From assembly GCA_017425245.1 (NCBI GenBank), contig JAFOOX010000031.1, positions 1 through 64,000 on the forward strand: 64,000 nt of DNA, read 5' to 3'. The first letter of the stretch is position 1. Every line of letters starts with the position of its first letter. Made by a program: the position numbers and the translations under genes. This stretch comes from Gammaproteobacteria bacterium (GTDB taxonomy: Bacteria; Pseudomonadota; Gammaproteobacteria; Enterobacterales; Neiellaceae). Shown here piece by piece: positions 28,279 through 37,597 of the stretch. The notes below the pieces were generated by a model. It did not search any database, was not told where the DNA came from, and saw nothing but the letters and a program-made list of their open reading frames with translations.

Positions 28279-28842
28279 ATGCCGAAACTTTCTGCCCGCC
28301 GCTTCGATGATCTTGAAGCCCTCCTCGACGAACAACCGCTGGCCGTGTCGGCCGCTGAATTGCATGGTGTGATCAGCGGCATCATCTGCGGTGGTGTCAA
28401 TCTTGATGGGCGTAGCTACCGCCCAGCGCTGATGTCGTTGGTCAATGAGGGGCTTAACCTTGGTGGCTCGCTGGGTGATTTTGTCGATGCCCTCTACCGC
28501 GACACGGCTGACAGCCTGGTCGGTGGTCAGTTCGAGTTTCTGCTGCTGCTGCCGGATGAAGAGGAGAGCCTGAGCGAGCGGTTGCTGGCGCTGGTGGGCT
28601 GGGTCAACGGTTATCTGTCGGGCTTCGGTGTGGTTTGCAAACAGTTCCAGCAGGCGCCCGAAGAGTTGCGCGAGATGATCAGCGATCTGGCTGAGATCGC
28701 CCGTGCCAGTGCCGATGGCGATGCCACCGATGCCGATTTCGAAGAGGTGGCTGAATATGTGCGTATCGTCGCGCTCTCCTGCTTTGCCGAGTTTGCCCGA
28801 TCCCCGTCGGACAACAATAACCCTGGCCCGATCCTGCATTGA
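28279..28842 (+). CDS. ygfB: YgfB family protein (UPF0149)
   Basis: A 187-residue acidic helical protein of the UPF0149/YecA-like family; function uncertain. Family segments include LPDEEESLSERLLALVGWVNGYLSGFG (residues roughly 94-120), seen here in part as LVGWVNGYLSGFG, and EVAEYVRIVAL. Start is uncertain among three in-frame ATGs at 28270, 28273 and 28279; the last has GGA at eight bases. Its stop overlaps the start region of pepP. Confidence 0.88.
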   Translation: MPKLSARRFDDLEALLDEQPLAVSAAELHGVISGIICGGVNLDGRSYRPALMSLVNEGLNLGGSLGDFVDALYRDTADSLVGGQFEFLLLLPDEEESLSERLLALVGWVNGYLSGFGVVCKQFQQAPEELREMISDLAEIARASADGDATDADFEEVAEYVRIVALSCFAEFARSPSDNNNPGPILH

Positions 28843-28853
28843 GTGAGCTGCCC

Positions 28854-30182
28854 ATGATGTTGCCGTTCAGCCTCGACCATTACCGCCAACGCCGTGCCGC
28901 ACTGGCCCAACTGATGGTGGCCAATAGCGCTGCCCTGCTGCCCGCCAACCCCGAACAGATCCGCAGTCGCGATACTGAGTTTCCCTTTCGTCAGGACAGC
29001 GATCTGCTCTACTTGTGCGGCTTTGGCGAGCCGGAGTCGGCGTTGATGCTGGTCAAGGATGGCGACGGCAACCATCAGAGTTTTCTGCTGTGCCGCGACA
29101 AAGATCCCGTGGCCGAGGTCTGGCAAGGGCGACGTCTGGGACCGCAGGCCGCCGTTGACGCCTTGGGGCTGGATGGCGCCTGGAGCTGGGGCGAGCGAAG
29201 TGAACGCTTGCGCGAACTGCTCAACGGCCGTGCCGCTGTCTATTACGCTCAGGGCCATATGAGTGGTTGTGACAACCTGCTGTTCGACACCTTGGCCGCT
29301 TTGCGCGGCGCCCCTAAAAAGGGCTGGCGGGCGCCGCCGGTGATCCACGACAGCCGGCCGTTGCTGGCGGATCTGCGTCTGATCAAGAGTAACGAGGAGC
29401 TGGCGGTGATGGCCCGGGCGGCGGCGATCAGTGCCGAGGCTCACAACCGGGCAATGGCAGTCTGCCGTCCCGGTCAGTTTGAGTATCAGCTTGAGGCCGA
29501 GCTCCTTCACCATTTTGCCGGCCATGGTGCTCGCTTTGCCGCTTACAACAGCATCGTTGGTGGCGGCGTCAACGCCTGCATCCTGCACTACACCGAAAAC
29601 AGCGAAGCGCTCAACGATGGTGAGCTGGTGCTGATCGATGCCGGCGCCGAGCTGCATGGCTATGCCGCCGATATTACCCGGACCTTCCCCATCAATGGTC
29701 GCTTCAGCCCGGCCCAGCGCCAGCTGTATGAGCTGGTGCTGAGTGCCCAGCAGGCAGCAATGCTCGCTATCCGCCCCGGCGGCACCATTGAGGCTGCCGG
29801 CAAAGCCGCCATCCGTGTACTAACCGAAGGGCTGGTGGCACTGGGCATTCTGGAGGGTGAGGCTGAGGCGCTGATCGCCGGTGAGGCCTACAAGCCCTAC
29901 TTTATGCACGGCATTGGCCACTGGCTGGGGCTGGATGTGCATGATGTGGGTGACTACAAGCCAGGTGGCCAGTTGCGGCCGTTGCTGCCGGGCATGGTGC
30001 TGACCATTGAGCCGGGCCTCTACATCGCTCCGGATGCACCGGTGGCCGAGCAGTGGCGCGGCATCGGCATTCGTATCGAGGACAATCTGGTGGTCACCAG
30101 TGGTGGCCATGAGGTGCTGACCGCGGCGGCGGTCAAAGGGGTCGCCGAGATTGAAGCCTTGATGGCGGCAGCGCGGCCATGA
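28854..30182 (+). CDS. pepP: Xaa-Pro aminopeptidase P
   Basis: Mn2+-dependent proline aminopeptidase that removes N-terminal residues before proline. The 442-residue protein has the creatinase N domain (RDTEFPFRQDSDLLYL) and the pita-bread fold metal ligands in DAGAELHGYAADITRTFP, HGIGHWLGLDVHD, TIEPGLYI and GIRIEDNL. ATG 28854 is used; a TTG at 28839 would overlap ygfB. It is followed by ubiH with a four-base overlap. Confidence 0.96.
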   Translation: MMLPFSLDHYRQRRAALAQLMVANSAALLPANPEQIRSRDTEFPFRQDSDLLYLCGFGEPESALMLVKDGDGNHQSFLLCRDKDPVAEVWQGRRLGPQAAVDALGLDGAWSWGERSERLRELLNGRAAVYYAQGHMSGCDNLLFDTLAALRGAPKKGWRAPPVIHDSRPLLADLRLIKSNEELAVMARAAAISAEAHNRAMAVCRPGQFEYQLEAELLHHFAGHGARFAAYNSIVGGGVNACILHYTENSEALNDGELVLIDAGAELHGYAADITRTFPINGRFSPAQRQLYELVLSAQQAAMLAIRPGGTIEAAGKAAIRVLTEGLVALGILEGEAEALIAGEAYKPYFMHGIGHWLGLDVHDVGDYKPGGQLRPLLPGMVLTIEPGLYIAPDAPVAEQWRGIGIRIEDNLVVTSGGHEVLTAAAVKGVAEIEALMAAARP

Positions 30183-31342
30183 CCGCTGGCGCAGAGCCGC
30201 TGGTTGATCTGCTGATTGTCGGCGGCGGGCTGAGTGGCCTGACGCTGCTTCACCGGCTGCGCCAGCTCTGCCCGGGTCGATCGTTGATGCTGGTGGATCA
30301 ACCACAGCGGTTGGCGGCTGCGGAGCGCGATCCGCGCCTGCTGGCGCTGGCGCGTCATTCCCAGCAGTTGCTGCAGCAGTGGCAACTGTGGCCGCAGCTG
30401 GCGGCCGCCGTCAGCCCGATCTCGAGCATCGAGGTCAGTGATCAAGGGCATGCCGGGCGCCTGCTGCTCAGCGCGGACGATCAGCCGCCATTCGGCTGTG
30501 TCGTAGAGGCGGCGGCGCTGGGCCGCGCCCTGCAGACGGCGTTGCTGCCGGTGCGTGCCGCTGCGATTGAAAAAATTGAACGACTGACGGACCGGGTAAG
30601 GCTTACCCTGGATGATGGTGGCGTGGTTGCTTGCCGCTTGCTGGTGCTAGCCGATGGTGGCAGCCAGCGCTGGGATCAAGTGCTCGGCCAGCAGCGAAGC
30701 GTTAAGCCCTATGCCAATCAGGCACTGATCGCCTTGGTTGACAGCAACCGTCCGCATCGCGGTCGCGCTTTCGAGCGCTTTACCACGGCAGGTCCACTAG
30801 CGTTGCTGCCGGTCGGCGAGCGCCAATTCAGTCTGGTCTGGTGCGGCACCGAAAATGAATGCCTGACTCGACTGCAGGCAGAGCCCGAGCACTTTAACCA
30901 GCTGTTGCAGCAGGCTGCTGGCTATCGTGCCGGTGAACTGCGGCTGCTGGCAGAACGTAATGTCTATCCACTGGCGTTGATGCAGGTGGAACGGCTAATG
31001 AGCCATCGCTGTCTGTGGCTCGGCAATGCCGCGCACACCCTGCATCCAGTGGCAGGGCAGGGGTTTAATCTCGCCCTGCGAGACATCGATTGTCTGGCCC
31101 GCTTGCTGGCGGCCAGCACGACTGACGATTGGGGCCAGTATTCGCTGCTGGCAGACTACGAGCGCCAACGCGAAGGCGACATCGCCGCCACGGTGCGCTT
31201 TACCGATGGCCTGCTGGCGCTGTTTGCCAACGACCACTTGCCGTTGGTGGCAGGACGCAATCTGGCACTGGCGGCGCTGAATCTGCTGCCTGCCGGGCAG
31301 CAACTCATCACCCGCCGTGGCATGGGGCTGGGCAACCACTGA
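30179..31342 (+). CDS. ubiH: 2-octaprenyl-6-methoxyphenol hydroxylase UbiH
   Basis: FAD-dependent monooxygenase adding a ring hydroxyl in ubiquinone synthesis. The 387-residue protein has the FAD dinucleotide motif LLIVGGGLSGLTLL and the second FAD segment LGNAAHTLHPVAGQGFNLA; the Gly-Asn form there is characteristic of UbiH. The start overlaps the pepP stop (ATGA), so the two are translationally coupled. Confidence 0.94.
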   Translation: MTAGAEPLVDLLIVGGGLSGLTLLHRLRQLCPGRSLMLVDQPQRLAAAERDPRLLALARHSQQLLQQWQLWPQLAAAVSPISSIEVSDQGHAGRLLLSADDQPPFGCVVEAAALGRALQTALLPVRAAAIEKIERLTDRVRLTLDDGGVVACRLLVLADGGSQRWDQVLGQQRSVKPYANQALIALVDSNRPHRGRAFERFTTAGPLALLPVGERQFSLVWCGTENECLTRLQAEPEHFNQLLQQAAGYRAGELRLLAERNVYPLALMQVERLMSHRCLWLGNAAHTLHPVAGQGFNLALRDIDCLARLLAASTTDDWGQYSLLADYERQREGDIAATVRFTDGLLALFANDHLPLVAGRNLALAALNLLPAGQQLITRRGMGLGNH

Positions 31343-31361
31343 AACGAGGACGATACAGGTG

Positions 31362-32567
31362 ATGGAACAGGCCGATCTGGTGATCGTCGGTGGTGGCATG
31401 GTTGGGCTGGCCTTAGCAGCCGCGCTTGCTGATTCACCGCTATCGGTCGTGGTGGTGGAGCAGGGGCCAGCTCCAGATGTTGAGCCATCACTGAGCCGCG
31501 TCAGTGCCCTTAACCACGCCAGTCTGGCGCTGTTGCAGCGTCTGGGTGGTTGGCCGCTGGCGGGTCATCTGGCCACCCCCATTGCAGGTATGCAGGTATG
31601 GCAGGCCGATGCTCCCGGTCGGCTGCAGTTTGATCCGGCCCTGGCCGACTGTGTCGATCTGGGCGCCATCGTCGCCAATGATGCAGTAGTGGCCGCACTG
31701 TGGCAGCGCTTGAAGCGGGCCAGCAACGTCCAGCTGTGGTCAGACGCCAAACCGCAGGCCCTGACCATGGGCAAGCGTGATGCCTTCCTGCAGCTGGCCG
31801 ATGGCCGTACTCTGAGTGGTGCCTTGCTGGTGGCAGCCGATGGCGCCCACTCCTGGCTGCGCCAGCAGGCGGGTTTGCCTCAGCTGTTTGCCGATTATGG
31901 CCACGATGCTTTGGTCACCACTCTCCATTGCACTGAACCCCATGGCGGTATTGCCCGCCAGATCTTCCATCAGTCCGGGCCAGTGGCACTGCTGCCGCTG
32001 CCTGATGCTCATCAAGTGTCGCTGGTCTGGAGCCTGCCGCCGGTTGAAGCGGAGCAGCAGCAGGGGATGGGTGATGATGCCTTTGCCAAAGCGGTAACGG
32101 TGGCCAGCGACAGCTGTCTCGGAGTGCTCAAGCCGCTTTTGCCGCGCCTGCGTTTTCCACTGCGCTGGCGCTTCACCCGCCACTGGCTGGCCGAACATCT
32201 GGTGGTGATTGGCGATGCGGCCCATACCATCCATCCGTTGGCCGGGCAGGGGGCCAATCTTGGCTTGATGGATGCTGCAGTTCTGGCCGAGCAGTTGCTG
32301 GCTCAGCAGCGAACGGGCCAAACGCTGGATCAGCAGGCGGGGTTGCGGGCCTTTGAACGCTGGCGCAAAGCCGATGCTTTGGCCTTGTCGGCGGCCATGG
32401 CGGCTCTCCGTGGCATCTTTGCGTTACCTGCGCCTTTGCGGTCACTGGTCGGCTTGGGGATGAATCTGGTGGATCATGCCACGCCACTTAAGGCGCAGCT
32501 GCTATACCACGCTCTGTGGGGGCCGGGGCAGCTGCCCGAACTGGCCAAGCCGTTGCCGAGTACCTGA
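31362..32567 (+). CDS. ubiI: Ubiquinone C5-hydroxylase UbiI (VisC)
   Basis: FAD monooxygenase for C5 hydroxylation of the ubiquinone precursor. The 401-residue protein has LVIVGGGMVGLALAAAL and VVIGDAAHTIHPLAGQGANL. The ubiH-ubiI order matches visC in relatives; UbiF is the closest alternative family. Start ATG 31362 gives a short N terminus before the FAD motif, like E. coli UbiI (400). Confidence 0.9.
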   Translation: MEQADLVIVGGGMVGLALAAALADSPLSVVVVEQGPAPDVEPSLSRVSALNHASLALLQRLGGWPLAGHLATPIAGMQVWQADAPGRLQFDPALADCVDLGAIVANDAVVAALWQRLKRASNVQLWSDAKPQALTMGKRDAFLQLADGRTLSGALLVAADGAHSWLRQQAGLPQLFADYGHDALVTTLHCTEPHGGIARQIFHQSGPVALLPLPDAHQVSLVWSLPPVEAEQQQGMGDDAFAKAVTVASDSCLGVLKPLLPRLRFPLRWRFTRHWLAEHLVVIGDAAHTIHPLAGQGANLGLMDAAVLAEQLLAQQRTGQTLDQQAGLRAFERWRKADALALSAAMAALRGIFALPAPLRSLVGLGMNLVDHATPLKAQLLYHALWGPGQLPELAKPLPST

Positions 32568-32597
32568 TGCGGGCTTGGCCTACGCCGGATTCTAGGT

Positions 32598-32625
32598 AAA
32601 AAAAGCCCGCGCAACGAGCGCGGGC
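32598..32625 (-). terminator. Strong minus-strand terminator
   Basis: Stem GCCCGCGC (32605-32612) and GCGCGGGC (32618-32625) with a five-base loop; on the minus strand it is followed by seven T. On the plus strand there is no T tract after the stem, so it would not serve ubiI well. Confidence 0.88.
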
Positions 32626-32795
32626 ATCCAGTACTTGGCAAATCAGGATGTAAACAATCCAGGGAACTACATGTCCGGTACGGGGGCGACACTCCCCGCG
32701 CCACACCAGAGAGCGCTGATCCAGAAGACCAGTCTTTCCGCGAGTGGAGTCATTGTAGAGGTGCAGCCGGCACCGGCTCAATCGAGTTAAATTCC
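32598..32795 (-). ncRNA. Candidate small RNA, minus strand
   Basis: A strong terminator (GCGCGGGC stem plus seven T) reads on the minus strand, but no minus-strand protein gene lies upstream of it. The 170 bases ahead of it form several short hairpins: AAGAC/GTCTT, GGGG/CCCC, and ATGTA/TACAT (32648-32672) with GGA in its loop. The minus strand carries seven GGA motifs. I infer a small RNA; a CsrA/RsmA-sequestering type is one reading. The 5' end is a guess. Confidence 0.45.
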
Positions 32796-33067
32796 ATTAT
32801 TGGATTACAATAACTAATGCTTTTGCGCTAACTTTGGTTGCCGGGAGACTTTCGGAAACTTCTTCTGTATTCGTATAAAGCTATTTTAAACAGTCTGTTG
32901 TCATCTGGTTTTGGGCGGGGTTGAGTGATTTTTGGCGTATGGCGGGCAGCATAAAACATCAAAAAATAGTTATTTCTCTAATGTGATCGCTGACCGCTAT
33001 TGTCTAGTCATAGTGCATCAGCAAACGCTTATGATCTTTAGCCATGCATATTGTATGGACTTGTTCC
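32796..33067. other. AT-rich gap upstream of cydP
   Basis: No gene is seen. The stretch is clearly more AT-rich than its surroundings and probably holds promoters for the candidate minus-strand RNA and for cydP, but I find no unambiguous elements. Confidence 0.4.
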
Positions 33068-33256
33068 ATGACCGAACTACGCCATCGCCGACTTGATGCT
33101 GAGCTTCGCGCTGCGCCCTACCAAGGGCCATGGTGGTGGCGGCCGGGTTTGATGCGTCACCTGACCATCATCATTCTCCTTAAGCTTGCTGCCATTGTTC
33201 TGATCAAGTTTTTATTTTTTCGTCGCCGGCACCGGTGCAGCCTGACTGGGCTGTGA
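33068..33256 (+). CDS. cydP: Putative cytochrome oxidase small subunit CydP
   Basis: A 62-residue protein with one hydrophobic helix (about 36-52, LTIIILLKLAAIVLIKF) after a charged N terminus that includes RRLDAELR, and a basic tail. This layout (RHL...LLKL...FFR) fits the CydP proteins found with cytochrome bd oxidase genes. No cydA or cydB is nearby, so its partner is missing from this locus. I start at ATG 33068 with GGA ten bases upstream; an ATG at 33044 is possible. Confidence 0.6.
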   Translation: MTELRHRRLDAELRAAPYQGPWWWRPGLMRHLTIIILLKLAAIVLIKFLFFRRRHRCSLTGL

Positions 33257-33331
33257 GCGACGCCACGACAGTTGATGTCGATCGTGACTGAGCCGCTGTT
33301 GACGGGCGCCAGCGGCACCCTGACCCAGTGA

Positions 33332-33624
33332 CTGGACCGCCTTTACCGCCCACTGACGGGCGGTGGTTGGCGTGCCTTTAATCTGCTGCTGGCGCTGCTG
33401 TTGAACGCCATTTTGGTGTGAACTGGCCCCAGCCGTTGATGGACCCTGCCGGCAAGGCTGACCACAGCCTTACCACTCTGCATCTGTGGTGGATCTGCGC
33501 GGGCTACATTTATGGTGTCGGCTTTGAGCCGCGCTTCTGGTTGTGGCGCTTGCTGTTTAGCCGCTGGTTGAGCTTGTCAGGCGACTTGTGGGGGCTCTGG
33601 CTGGTCGTTTTATCCCTGTCGTGA
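33332..33624 (+). pseudogene. ybgE: ybgE remnant (cyd operon membrane protein), frameshifted
   Basis: The frame starting at 33332 encodes LDRLYRPLTGGGWRAFN and a hydrophobic helix ending NAILV, then hits TGA at 33419. The frame shifted by one base (from 33418) continues with NWPQPLMDPAG and CAGYIYGVGFEPRFW, the YbgE family signature (E. coli CAGVIHGVGFRPQ). The two halves align end to end with E. coli YbgE, so a single-base change splits the gene. There is also no ATG/GTG in place at the 5' end, only CTG. Decay is likely; a sequencing error cannot be excluded. Confidence 0.75.
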
Positions 33625-33663
33625 CTTGTTGCAAATTCCGCTTTAAAACTGTGATCTCTTGGG

Positions 33664-33669
33664 TATAGT
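33664..33669 (+). promoter_or_regulatory. Possible -10 element for the ybgC-tol-pal operon
   Basis: TATAGT lies 30 bases before the ybgC start, with CTTTAA at 17-base spacing as a weak -35. It is in the right place for the operon promoter. Confidence 0.35.
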
Positions 33670-33699
33670 GGCGCCAAAACAGGCAGAAGAGATGATGGC

Positions 33700-34116
33700 A
33701 TGGGGCAGCCACAGTTGCAGTTCAGCTGGCCGCTGCGGGTGTACTACGAAGACACCGATGCAGGCGGCGTGGTGTTTTACGCCAACTACCTAAAATTCAT
33801 GGAAAGGGCGCGTACTGAATGGCTGCGCGCCTGCGGTATCGAACAGGATAGCTTGCTGGCACAGCAAATCGCCTTCATGGTACGATCCTCGCACCTTGAA
33901 TACTTGTCCCCGGCACGTTTCAACGAGCAGCTGGTTGTCAACAGCACCATCGACCAGCTGCGAGGAGCGAGCATCATCTTCGCCCAAGAAATCATTCGCC
34001 CGAACGGCCAGGTTGCGTGTAGCGGCCGGGTCAAGGTTGCTTGTATCGACCTTGAACGCAACGTCCCCGTGGCCCTTCCAGATGTTGTCAGAGGAGCTTT
34101 GACTGGTGAACGGTAA
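33700..34116 (+). CDS. ybgC: Acyl-CoA thioesterase YbgC
   Basis: Hot-dog fold thioesterase, first gene of the Tol-Pal operon; acts on acyl-CoA or acyl-ACP and is linked to phospholipid synthesis. The 138-residue protein has [20 protein letters not shown] with the catalytic Asp18. It overlaps the tolQ GTG start by 11 bases. Confidence 0.95.
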   Translation: MGQPQLQFSWPLRVYYEDTDAGGVVFYANYLKFMERARTEWLRACGIEQDSLLAQQIAFMVRSSHLEYLSPARFNEQLVVNSTIDQLRGASIIFAQEIIRPNGQVACSGRVKVACIDLERNVPVALPDVVRGALTGER

Positions 34117-34795
34117 CATTTCGTTCTTCCACCTGTTCTGGGATGCCAGCCTGGTGGTTCAGTTGGTCATGTTGATCCTGCTCGGCCTGTCGGTCGTGTC
34201 CTGGGCCATGATCATTCAGCGCGGCAAAGCGCTACGCGCGGCCCAAGCGGAAGCGGACCAGTTTGAGGAGCGGTTCTGGTCGGGGGCCGATCTGACCCGT
34301 CTCTATCAGGAGCTGTCGGCCCGTAATGAGGGGGTCACCGGTATGGCTGCGGTGTTCCGCTCGGGGTTCAAGGAGTTTGTTCGCCTCAACAAGGCGTCTC
34401 ACCGTCACGGCAAAGAGGTGATGGATGGCACCTACCGGGCGATGCGCGTCACCCTGTCACGCGAAGTGGAAGCCCTGGATACCAGTCTGCCGTTTCTGGC
34501 CACTGTCGGCTCTGTGACCCCTTACATCGGTCTGTTTGGTACGGTGTGGGGGATCATGAACGCCTTTATTGCGCTGGGCAGCGTCAATCAGGCGCAGATC
34601 ACCCTGGGGTTGGTGGCACCGGCCATCGCCGAAGCGCTGATCGCTACCGCCATGGGGCTGTTTGCTGCTATTCCGGCGGTGATCGCTTACAACAACTTCT
34701 CTACTCGGGTCGAGAAGCTGGACAACAACTACGCCAACTTCATGGACGAGTTTTTCGCCATCCTGCACCGGCAAATGGCCGCGAGCGAGGGTTAA
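34106..34795 (+). CDS. tolQ: Tol-Pal system protein TolQ
   Basis: Inner membrane proton-channel subunit that with TolR energises TolA to constrict the outer membrane at division. 229 residues, GTG start as in E. coli, three membrane segments (about 16-36, 133-155, 167-190). The conserved [19 protein letters not shown] marks the second one and ExbB/MotA homology. Confidence 0.97.
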   Translation: MNGNISFFHLFWDASLVVQLVMLILLGLSVVSWAMIIQRGKALRAAQAEADQFEERFWSGADLTRLYQELSARNEGVTGMAAVFRSGFKEFVRLNKASHRHGKEVMDGTYRAMRVTLSREVEALDTSLPFLATVGSVTPYIGLFGTVWGIMNAFIALGSVNQAQITLGLVAPAIAEALIATAMGLFAAIPAVIAYNNFSTRVEKLDNNYANFMDEFFAILHRQMAASEG

Positions 34796-34801
34796 TTACC
34801 C

Positions 34802-35227
34802 ATGAGCTACCGGCACAAGCGCCGTAAACCTATGGCCAGCATTAACGTCGTGCCTTACATCGACGTGATGCTGGTGCTGCTCATCATCTTCATGGTCACC
34901 GCTCCGCTGCTGACCCAAGGGATCAAGGTTGATCTGCCGCAGGCCACTGCTGAGCCTTTGCCCAGCGAGAGCAAAACACCGATCGTGGTGTCGGTTGATG
35001 TGACCGGTGACTACTTCATTGATGTCGGCGACGGCAACAACGAGAAGATCGACCTCGATGCCCTGCGCGTTGAGGTGGCAACCCGCGTTAAGCAGGCGCC
35101 CACTACGCCGGTGGTGGTCAAAGGTGATCGCACTGTTGCTTATGAGCAGGTGGTTCGGTTGATGGTCGAGTTGCAGGCCGCGGGGGTCCCCAGTGTTGGC
35201 CTGATGACGGAAATGCCGGAGAAATAA
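34802..35227 (+). CDS. tolR: Tol-Pal system protein TolR
   Basis: Partner of TolQ with one N-terminal membrane helix carrying the proton-relay Asp21 (VVPYIDVMLVLLIIFMV) and a periplasmic ExbD-like domain. 141 residues, normal length. Six bases separate it from tolQ. Confidence 0.97.
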   Translation: MSYRHKRRKPMASINVVPYIDVMLVLLIIFMVTAPLLTQGIKVDLPQATAEPLPSESKTPIVVSVDVTGDYFIDVGDGNNEKIDLDALRVEVATRVKQAPTTPVVVKGDRTVAYEQVVRLMVELQAAGVPSVGLMTEMPEK

Positions 35228-35228
35228 G

Positions 35229-36203
35229 GTGCTGGACCCGTCGCTACGCCGAGCTTTATGGTGGTCGGTCGGTGCTCACGTAGCACTGGCTATCCTGCTG
35301 ACGGTGAGTTTTGATTTCAGCCACAAGCGACCGATTGGTACCACGGTGCAGATTGTGCAGGCGACGCTGATCACCGATGCCACCGAAACCAAGGCACCGA
35401 AGAAGAAGCCGGACGCCCAGAAAAAGAAAGAAGATCAGAAGCGCAAGCTTGAAGAGGAGCGCGAAAAGCGCCAGGAAGAAGCTGAAAAGCTGAAGGAAGA
35501 GCAGCAGCGTCAGGCAGAAGCCGAACAGCAGCGCCAGGCCGAAGAAGCGGCCGCCGAGAAGGCGGCACAGGAAGCCGCGATCAAGAGAAAGGCCTTGCAG
35601 GACCAGAAAGCCCGCGAGGTGGAAGACGCCAAGCTCAAGGCTGAACAGGCTAACCAGCGTAAAGCCAAAGAGGCGCGCGAGAAGGTGGAAGCCGAGAAGA
35701 AGGCAAAAGAGCTGGAGGCCAAGAAAAAAGCCGAGGCGGAGAAAAAGCGCAAGGAAGAAGAGGCCCAGAAAAAAGCTGAAGCTGACAAGAAGCGCAAGGC
35801 CGACGAAGCCAAGAAGCGCCAACAGCTGGAAGAACTTGAGCGTCAGATGCAGGCCGATCTGGCCGCCGAGATGGAAGCGATGGAAGCGTCGCAGGCGGCG
35901 GCTGTTACCGGTGAAGTAAATGAATGGGTGATGAGAATTCAGGGCAAAGTGATGCGAAACCTTAACAGCGAGAGCATCGTTGGCAGGACATGTGTCATCC
36001 CCATTCGCGTTACGCGCAAAGGCTTGGTGCTTGATTTTGGCGACGGTAAAGGTAAGGGTGATCCCCTGGCCTGCGAGGAGGGGGTACGTGCAGTGAAGAA
36101 GGCCGAACCACTGCCGATGCCGCCCGATGACATCATCTTCAAGAGCTTGTGCAAGGGCTCAGAACTTTGCGAGATGAACATCCACATTGCCCCAGAGCGG
36201 TAA
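35229..36203 (+). CDS. tolA: Tol-Pal system protein TolA
   Basis: Spans the periplasm to link the TolQR motor to TolB and Pal. GTG start, one membrane helix (about 8-28), a long Lys/Ala/Glu/Gln-rich helical domain (about 55-225) that is strikingly low in complexity, and a C-terminal globular domain with cysteines in RTCVIPIRV, ACEEGV and SLCKGSELCEMN. At 324 residues it is shorter than E. coli TolA (421) because the helical domain is shorter. Confidence 0.95.
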   Translation: MLDPSLRRALWWSVGAHVALAILLTVSFDFSHKRPIGTTVQIVQATLITDATETKAPKKKPDAQKKKEDQKRKLEEEREKRQEEAEKLKEEQQRQAEAEQQRQAEEAAAEKAAQEAAIKRKALQDQKAREVEDAKLKAEQANQRKAKEAREKVEAEKKAKELEAKKKAEAEKKRKEEEAQKKAEADKKRKADEAKKRQQLEELERQMQADLAAEMEAMEASQAAAVTGEVNEWVMRIQGKVMRNLNSESIVGRTCVIPIRVTRKGLVLDFGDGKGKGDPLACEEGVRAVKKAEPLPMPPDDIIFKSLCKGSELCEMNIHIAPER

Positions 36204-36220
36204 ACGACAGGAGAGGATGA

Positions 36221-37561
36221 ATGCTGAAACGCTTGCTCGTAGTCGCCGCGATGGCCACAGGCCTGTGGTCAGCCACCGCTGGCGCGGCGCTGGACATCTA
36301 CATTACTGAAGGTCTGGCCGGTGCGCGGCCCGTCGCCATCGCCCCATTCAAGAATCTTGGCGCCTACAAGCCGCCGTTCCCGGTGGAGCAAGTAGTCGCC
36401 GATGACCTTCGGCGTAGTGGTAAGTTCCGCCCACTGGATCTGGCCGAGATGCCGCAGCAGCCCTATTTGGCCGAACAGGTGAACTATTCCTTGTGGAATG
36501 CCAAAGGGGTTGAAGCGGTGGTGATCGGCACGGTCAACAGCAGTGACGGTACCAACTTTACGGTGACCTGGACGCTGCTGGATATCCTCAGTGCCAAAAC
36601 CAGCACCACGCTTAAAGATGGGCAGTTGACTGAAACTCGCACCAAGTTTCTCGCCGAAGGCACGCGGGTGGTTGCCGCCAAACAGTTTCGCCAGTATTGC
36701 CACCTGATTAGCGATAAGGTTTACGAACGGCTGACGGGCGAGCGCGGTGCTTTTTTAACCCGTATTGCCTATGTGCTGGTTAATCATGGCAAGCCCAACC
36801 CGTTTCAGTTGGCGGTCAGTGATTACGATGGTTTCAATGAGACGCCGTTGCTGCGTTCCAAAGAGCCGATCATGTCGCCGGACTGGTCGCCAGATGGCAA
36901 GAAACTCGCTTATGTTTCCTTCGAACGCGGTCGTTCCGAGATCTACATTCAGGATCTCTACACCGCCAAGCGTACCCGTATCACCAATTTCAAGGGTATT
37001 AACGGGGCGCCCAAGTTTTCTCCCGATGGTCGTAAATTGGCGATGGTGTTGTCCAAAGATGGCGAGCCAGATCTCTACGTGATGGACCTTGCCACAAGCG
37101 CACTGAGCCGGGTTGCCCCCAGCCGTGAAATTGACACTGAGCCCTCATGGGCGCCTGATGGTCGGTCGCTGGTTTTTAGTTCGGAGCGGGGTGGCAAACC
37201 TCAGATCTACCGAGTAGAATTAGCGTCCGGCAGTGTATCTCGGATGACCTTCGAGGGAGAAATGAACTTGGGTGCGTCGATATCGCCTGACGGTCGCAAG
37301 CTGTTGCTTGTCAACCGAACCAATGGTCAGTATCGGATTGCAACTCAGGATCTCAACTCGGGAGCCATTCAAGTGCTAACCCAAACGCAACTGGACGAGT
37401 CGCCGAGCTTTGCACCCAATGGCAGCATGATTATGTACAGCACGCTGCACAATGGGCGCCAGTCTTTGGCCCTGGTCTCGACGGATGGCCGCTTCAAGGC
37501 GGTCATGCCGGCGTCAAGCGGTGAGGTGCGCGCTCCGGCTTGGTCCCCGTACCTGTACTGA
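36221..37561 (+). CDS. tolB: Tol-Pal system translocation protein TolB
   Basis: Periplasmic protein that binds Pal and TolA. The 446-residue precursor has a signal peptide (cleavage near AGA-AL, residue 22), an N-terminal domain, and a C-terminal six-bladed beta propeller built of repeats such as [17 protein letters not shown] and [16 protein letters not shown] clear GGAGAGG precedes the ATG. Confidence 0.97.
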   Translation: MLKRLLVVAAMATGLWSATAGAALDIYITEGLAGARPVAIAPFKNLGAYKPPFPVEQVVADDLRRSGKFRPLDLAEMPQQPYLAEQVNYSLWNAKGVEAVVIGTVNSSDGTNFTVTWTLLDILSAKTSTTLKDGQLTETRTKFLAEGTRVVAAKQFRQYCHLISDKVYERLTGERGAFLTRIAYVLVNHGKPNPFQLAVSDYDGFNETPLLRSKEPIMSPDWSPDGKKLAYVSFERGRSEIYIQDLYTAKRTRITNFKGINGAPKFSPDGRKLAMVLSKDGEPDLYVMDLATSALSRVAPSREIDTEPSWAPDGRSLVFSSERGGKPQIYRVELASGSVSRMTFEGEMNLGASISPDGRKLLLVNRTNGQYRIATQDLNSGAIQVLTQTQLDESPSFAPNGSMIMYSTLHNGRQSLALVSTDGRFKAVMPASSGEVRAPAWSPYLY

Positions 37562-37597
37562 CGACCCCCACCAACCAACGTAATAAAGGAAAACAAC

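Noticed and set aside
28126-29657. Minus-strand frames opposite ygfB and pepP
   Set aside because: Both lie inside genes with clear family assignment on the plus strand.
33418-33624. Independent 68-residue protein starting at GTG 33418
   Set aside because: It aligns with only the second half of YbgE, and the first half is encoded just upstream in another frame, so a split ybgE explains it better.
35256-35822. Leucine/phenylalanine-rich frame antisense to tolA
   Set aside because: It is the complement of the Lys/Ala/Glu repeat coding region, which forces a hydrophobic-looking antisense translation.
35400-35900. Tandem DNA repeat in tolA
   Set aside because: The periodic AAG/GAA/GCC pattern codes for the normal helical domain of TolA.
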